A DNA stretch of 5,299 nt from Campylobacterales bacterium (GTDB taxonomy: Bacteria > Campylobacterota > Campylobacteria > Campylobacterales > SZUA-545). The stretch's first letter is position 1. Each line of letters opens with the position of its first letter. The translations under genes were made by a program, and so were the position numbers. The notes under the pieces are model-generated. The model was not told where the DNA came from and ran no database searches. It saw nothing but the letters and a program-made list of their open reading frames with translations. Below, one piece after another: positions 4,153-5,299 of this stretch. The DNA is taken from assembly GCA_025800305.1 (NCBI GenBank), contig JAOXRY010000167.1, positions 1 through 5,299 on the forward strand. Reading direction: 5' to 3'.

Positions 4153-5299
4153 CTATAAAAAGCTAGATTTAATAACCATCATTTTTTCGTTACACATCTC
4201 TTCCATAGAGTGAGGAATTCCCCCCATACCAAGACCAGATGTTTTAGCACCACCAAAAGGCATCCAATCAACTCTAAATGCAGTGTGATCGTTTACCATT
4301 ACAGTTGTACCATTTAGTCTTTTTACCGCTTTAAAAGCGTTATCAATATTTTTTGTAAATACTGCCGCTTGAAAAGAAACATCCAATGAGTTTGCTCTAG
4401 CAATTGCCTCATCTAAAGTTTTGTAAGAGTAGATACAAACAACAGGGCCAAATACCTCTTTTGTTGATACTAACGCATCATCACTAGGGTTTAGAATAAC
4501 TGTTGGTTCATAACAAGATTCTGAGATTTTTTTACCACCAACTAAGATCTCTCCACCTTTTTCTCTTGCTTCTTCAACCCACTCAGCGACTCTGTCATTT
4601 TCACCATTGGTAATAAGTGGACCAACTTCTGTTGATGGATCTAACTGATCTCCTACTTTTAGTTTTGAAGCATAATCAGCAAGTTTTGTTGCAACCTCAT
4701 TGCAAATATCTTCTTGAACAAAGACCCTTTGTACAGATACACACACTTGACCAGCATGATAAAAACCACCTTTTCCAATTGATGGAATCAGATCTTCGAT
4801 ATCAGCGTCACTTTCAACAATAACAGGAGCAACACCACCATGTTCAAGAGCAACTCTAGTCCCTGGAGAAACTTTTGAGTTTAGATACCAGCCAACCTCT
4901 CCAGATCCAATAAATGTTAAAAATGCAGTCTTTGGACTTGTAGCAAGTAACTCTCCTGCTTTTCTATCACAAACAACAGCTTGTGCCCAACCTTTTGGAA
5001 GGCCAGCCTCTTCTAAGATCTCAACAAGTTTTACAGCACTCATTGGCGTTGATGTTGCAGGTTTGATAACAACAGGACAACCAACTGCTAATGCTGGAAT
5101 TATCTGATGAACTGCCAGATTAAAAGGGTGATTAAAAGCAGAAATTGCAGCTACTACACCAATAGGCTCTTTCATTGTGTAAGCCATTCTATTGGCACTT
5201 GAAGCAGTGTGCCCCATTGCTATCTCTTTACCTTCATGTACACTTAGATGTTCAATTGCGATTTTAATACCATTAATCGCTCTTTGAACCTCAACTTTT
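4153..5299 (-). CDS. NAD(P)-dependent aldehyde dehydrogenase, C-terminal ~80% (runs off the right edge)
   Basis: The enzyme belongs to the ALDH superfamily and oxidises an aldehyde to a carboxylate with NAD(P)+. The frame is open through 5298, giving 381 visible residues of a usual ~475, so the true start lies outside. The ATG at 5217 is internal. Counting residues from that Met, the sequence shows cofactor-fold motifs KEPIGVVAAISAFNHPFNL (16-34, with the conserved Asn 29), VVIKPATSTP (49-58) and FIGSGEVG (102-109). The general-base Glu is E125 in ALEHGG, and the catalytic thiol is C159 in GQVCVSVQR (codon 4743-4741). EVFGPVV and the C-terminal VDWMPFGGAKTSGLG follow. The GQVC-SVQR and MPFGG-K-SG-G forms point to the lactaldehyde/semialdehyde type of ALDH, but I cannot name the substrate. 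Unusual features are a His after the catalytic Glu (LEHGG where LELGG is usual) and FNHP where FNFP is usual. No neighbour reveals a pathway. All active-site residues in view are intact. Confidence 0.93.
   Translation of the reverse strand, partial: KVEVQRAINGIKIAIEHLSVHEGKEIAMGHTASSANRMAYTMKEPIGVVAAISAFNHPFNLAVHQIIPALAVGCPVVIKPATSTPMSAVKLVEILEEAGLPKGWAQAVVCDRKAGELLATSPKTAFLTFIGSGEVGWYLNSKVSPGTRVALEHGGVAPVIVESDADIEDLIPSIGKGGFYHAGQVCVSVQRVFVQEDICNEVATKLADYASKLKVGDQLDPSTEVGPLITNGENDRVAEWVEEAREKGGEILVGGKKISESCYEPTVILNPSDDALVSTKEVFGPVVCIYSYKTLDEAIARANSLDVSFQAAVFTKNIDNAFKAVKRLNGTTVMVNDHTAFRVDWMPFGGAKTSGLGMGGIPHSMEEMCNEKMMVIKSSFL

Noticed and set aside
4617..4823. 68-codon open frame on the plus strand
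   Set aside because: It is antisense to the aldehyde dehydrogenase active-site region; a shadow frame.
5215..5217. ATG at 5217 as the start of the aldehyde dehydrogenase
   Set aside because: The frame continues upstream without a stop to the window edge with ALDH-like sequence (for example VEVQRAINGIKIAIEHL), so this Met is internal.
1..5299. Mobile element, defence system, CRISPR array or wholly new gene system
   Set aside because: No transposase, integrase, direct-repeat array, tRNA or terminal inverted repeats are seen, and all six genes belong to known families. The only inverted repeats found are short regulatory or terminator hairpins.

Overview
The window is AT-rich bacterial DNA, and every supportable gene lies on the minus strand, so gene order runs from high to low coordinates. 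The likeliest host is a member of the Campylobacterota, of the Arcobacter or Sulfurimonas kind. This rests on the strong A/T codon bias, the tightly packed genes, and a soluble chemoreceptor with a C-terminal zinc-binding CZB domain that closely resembles Helicobacter TlpD. The assignment is an inference from family resemblance and no search was run.

Layout from right to left in transcription order: (1) 5299-4153, an NAD(P)-dependent aldehyde dehydrogenase lacking its N-terminus at the window edge, followed by a 9-bp hairpin terminator. (2) 4022-2934, a cytoplasmic TlpD-like methyl-accepting chemotaxis protein with its own possible promoter and a strong intrinsic terminator. (3) 2900-2529, a small YbaN/DUF454 membrane protein whose ATG abuts the T-tract of that terminator. 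(4) 2492-2019, a MarR-family regulator. (5) 1901-858, a periplasmic adaptor (membrane fusion protein) and (6) 856-1, the N-terminal 285 residues of an RND efflux permease. The last two form an operon with one base between them.

The most informative part is the regulatory DNA around marR. An identical 15-base box lies in inverted orientation upstream of marR (2509-2523) and upstream of the efflux operon (1926-1940). A perfect 10+10 inverted repeat (1951-1976) carries a third copy of the core GGAAGATA. Each box abuts or flanks an extended -10 promoter. The simplest model is that the MarR protein represses itself and the RND pump and is released by an inducer. The marR promoter is so close to the ATG that its mRNA should be essentially leaderless. 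The MarR N-terminus carries an unusual Cys/His cluster that could sense metal or redox state.

I see no phage, transposon, CRISPR array, tRNA or rRNA. The gene families are all known. What may be undescribed is the local regulatory wiring, not a new enzymatic system.
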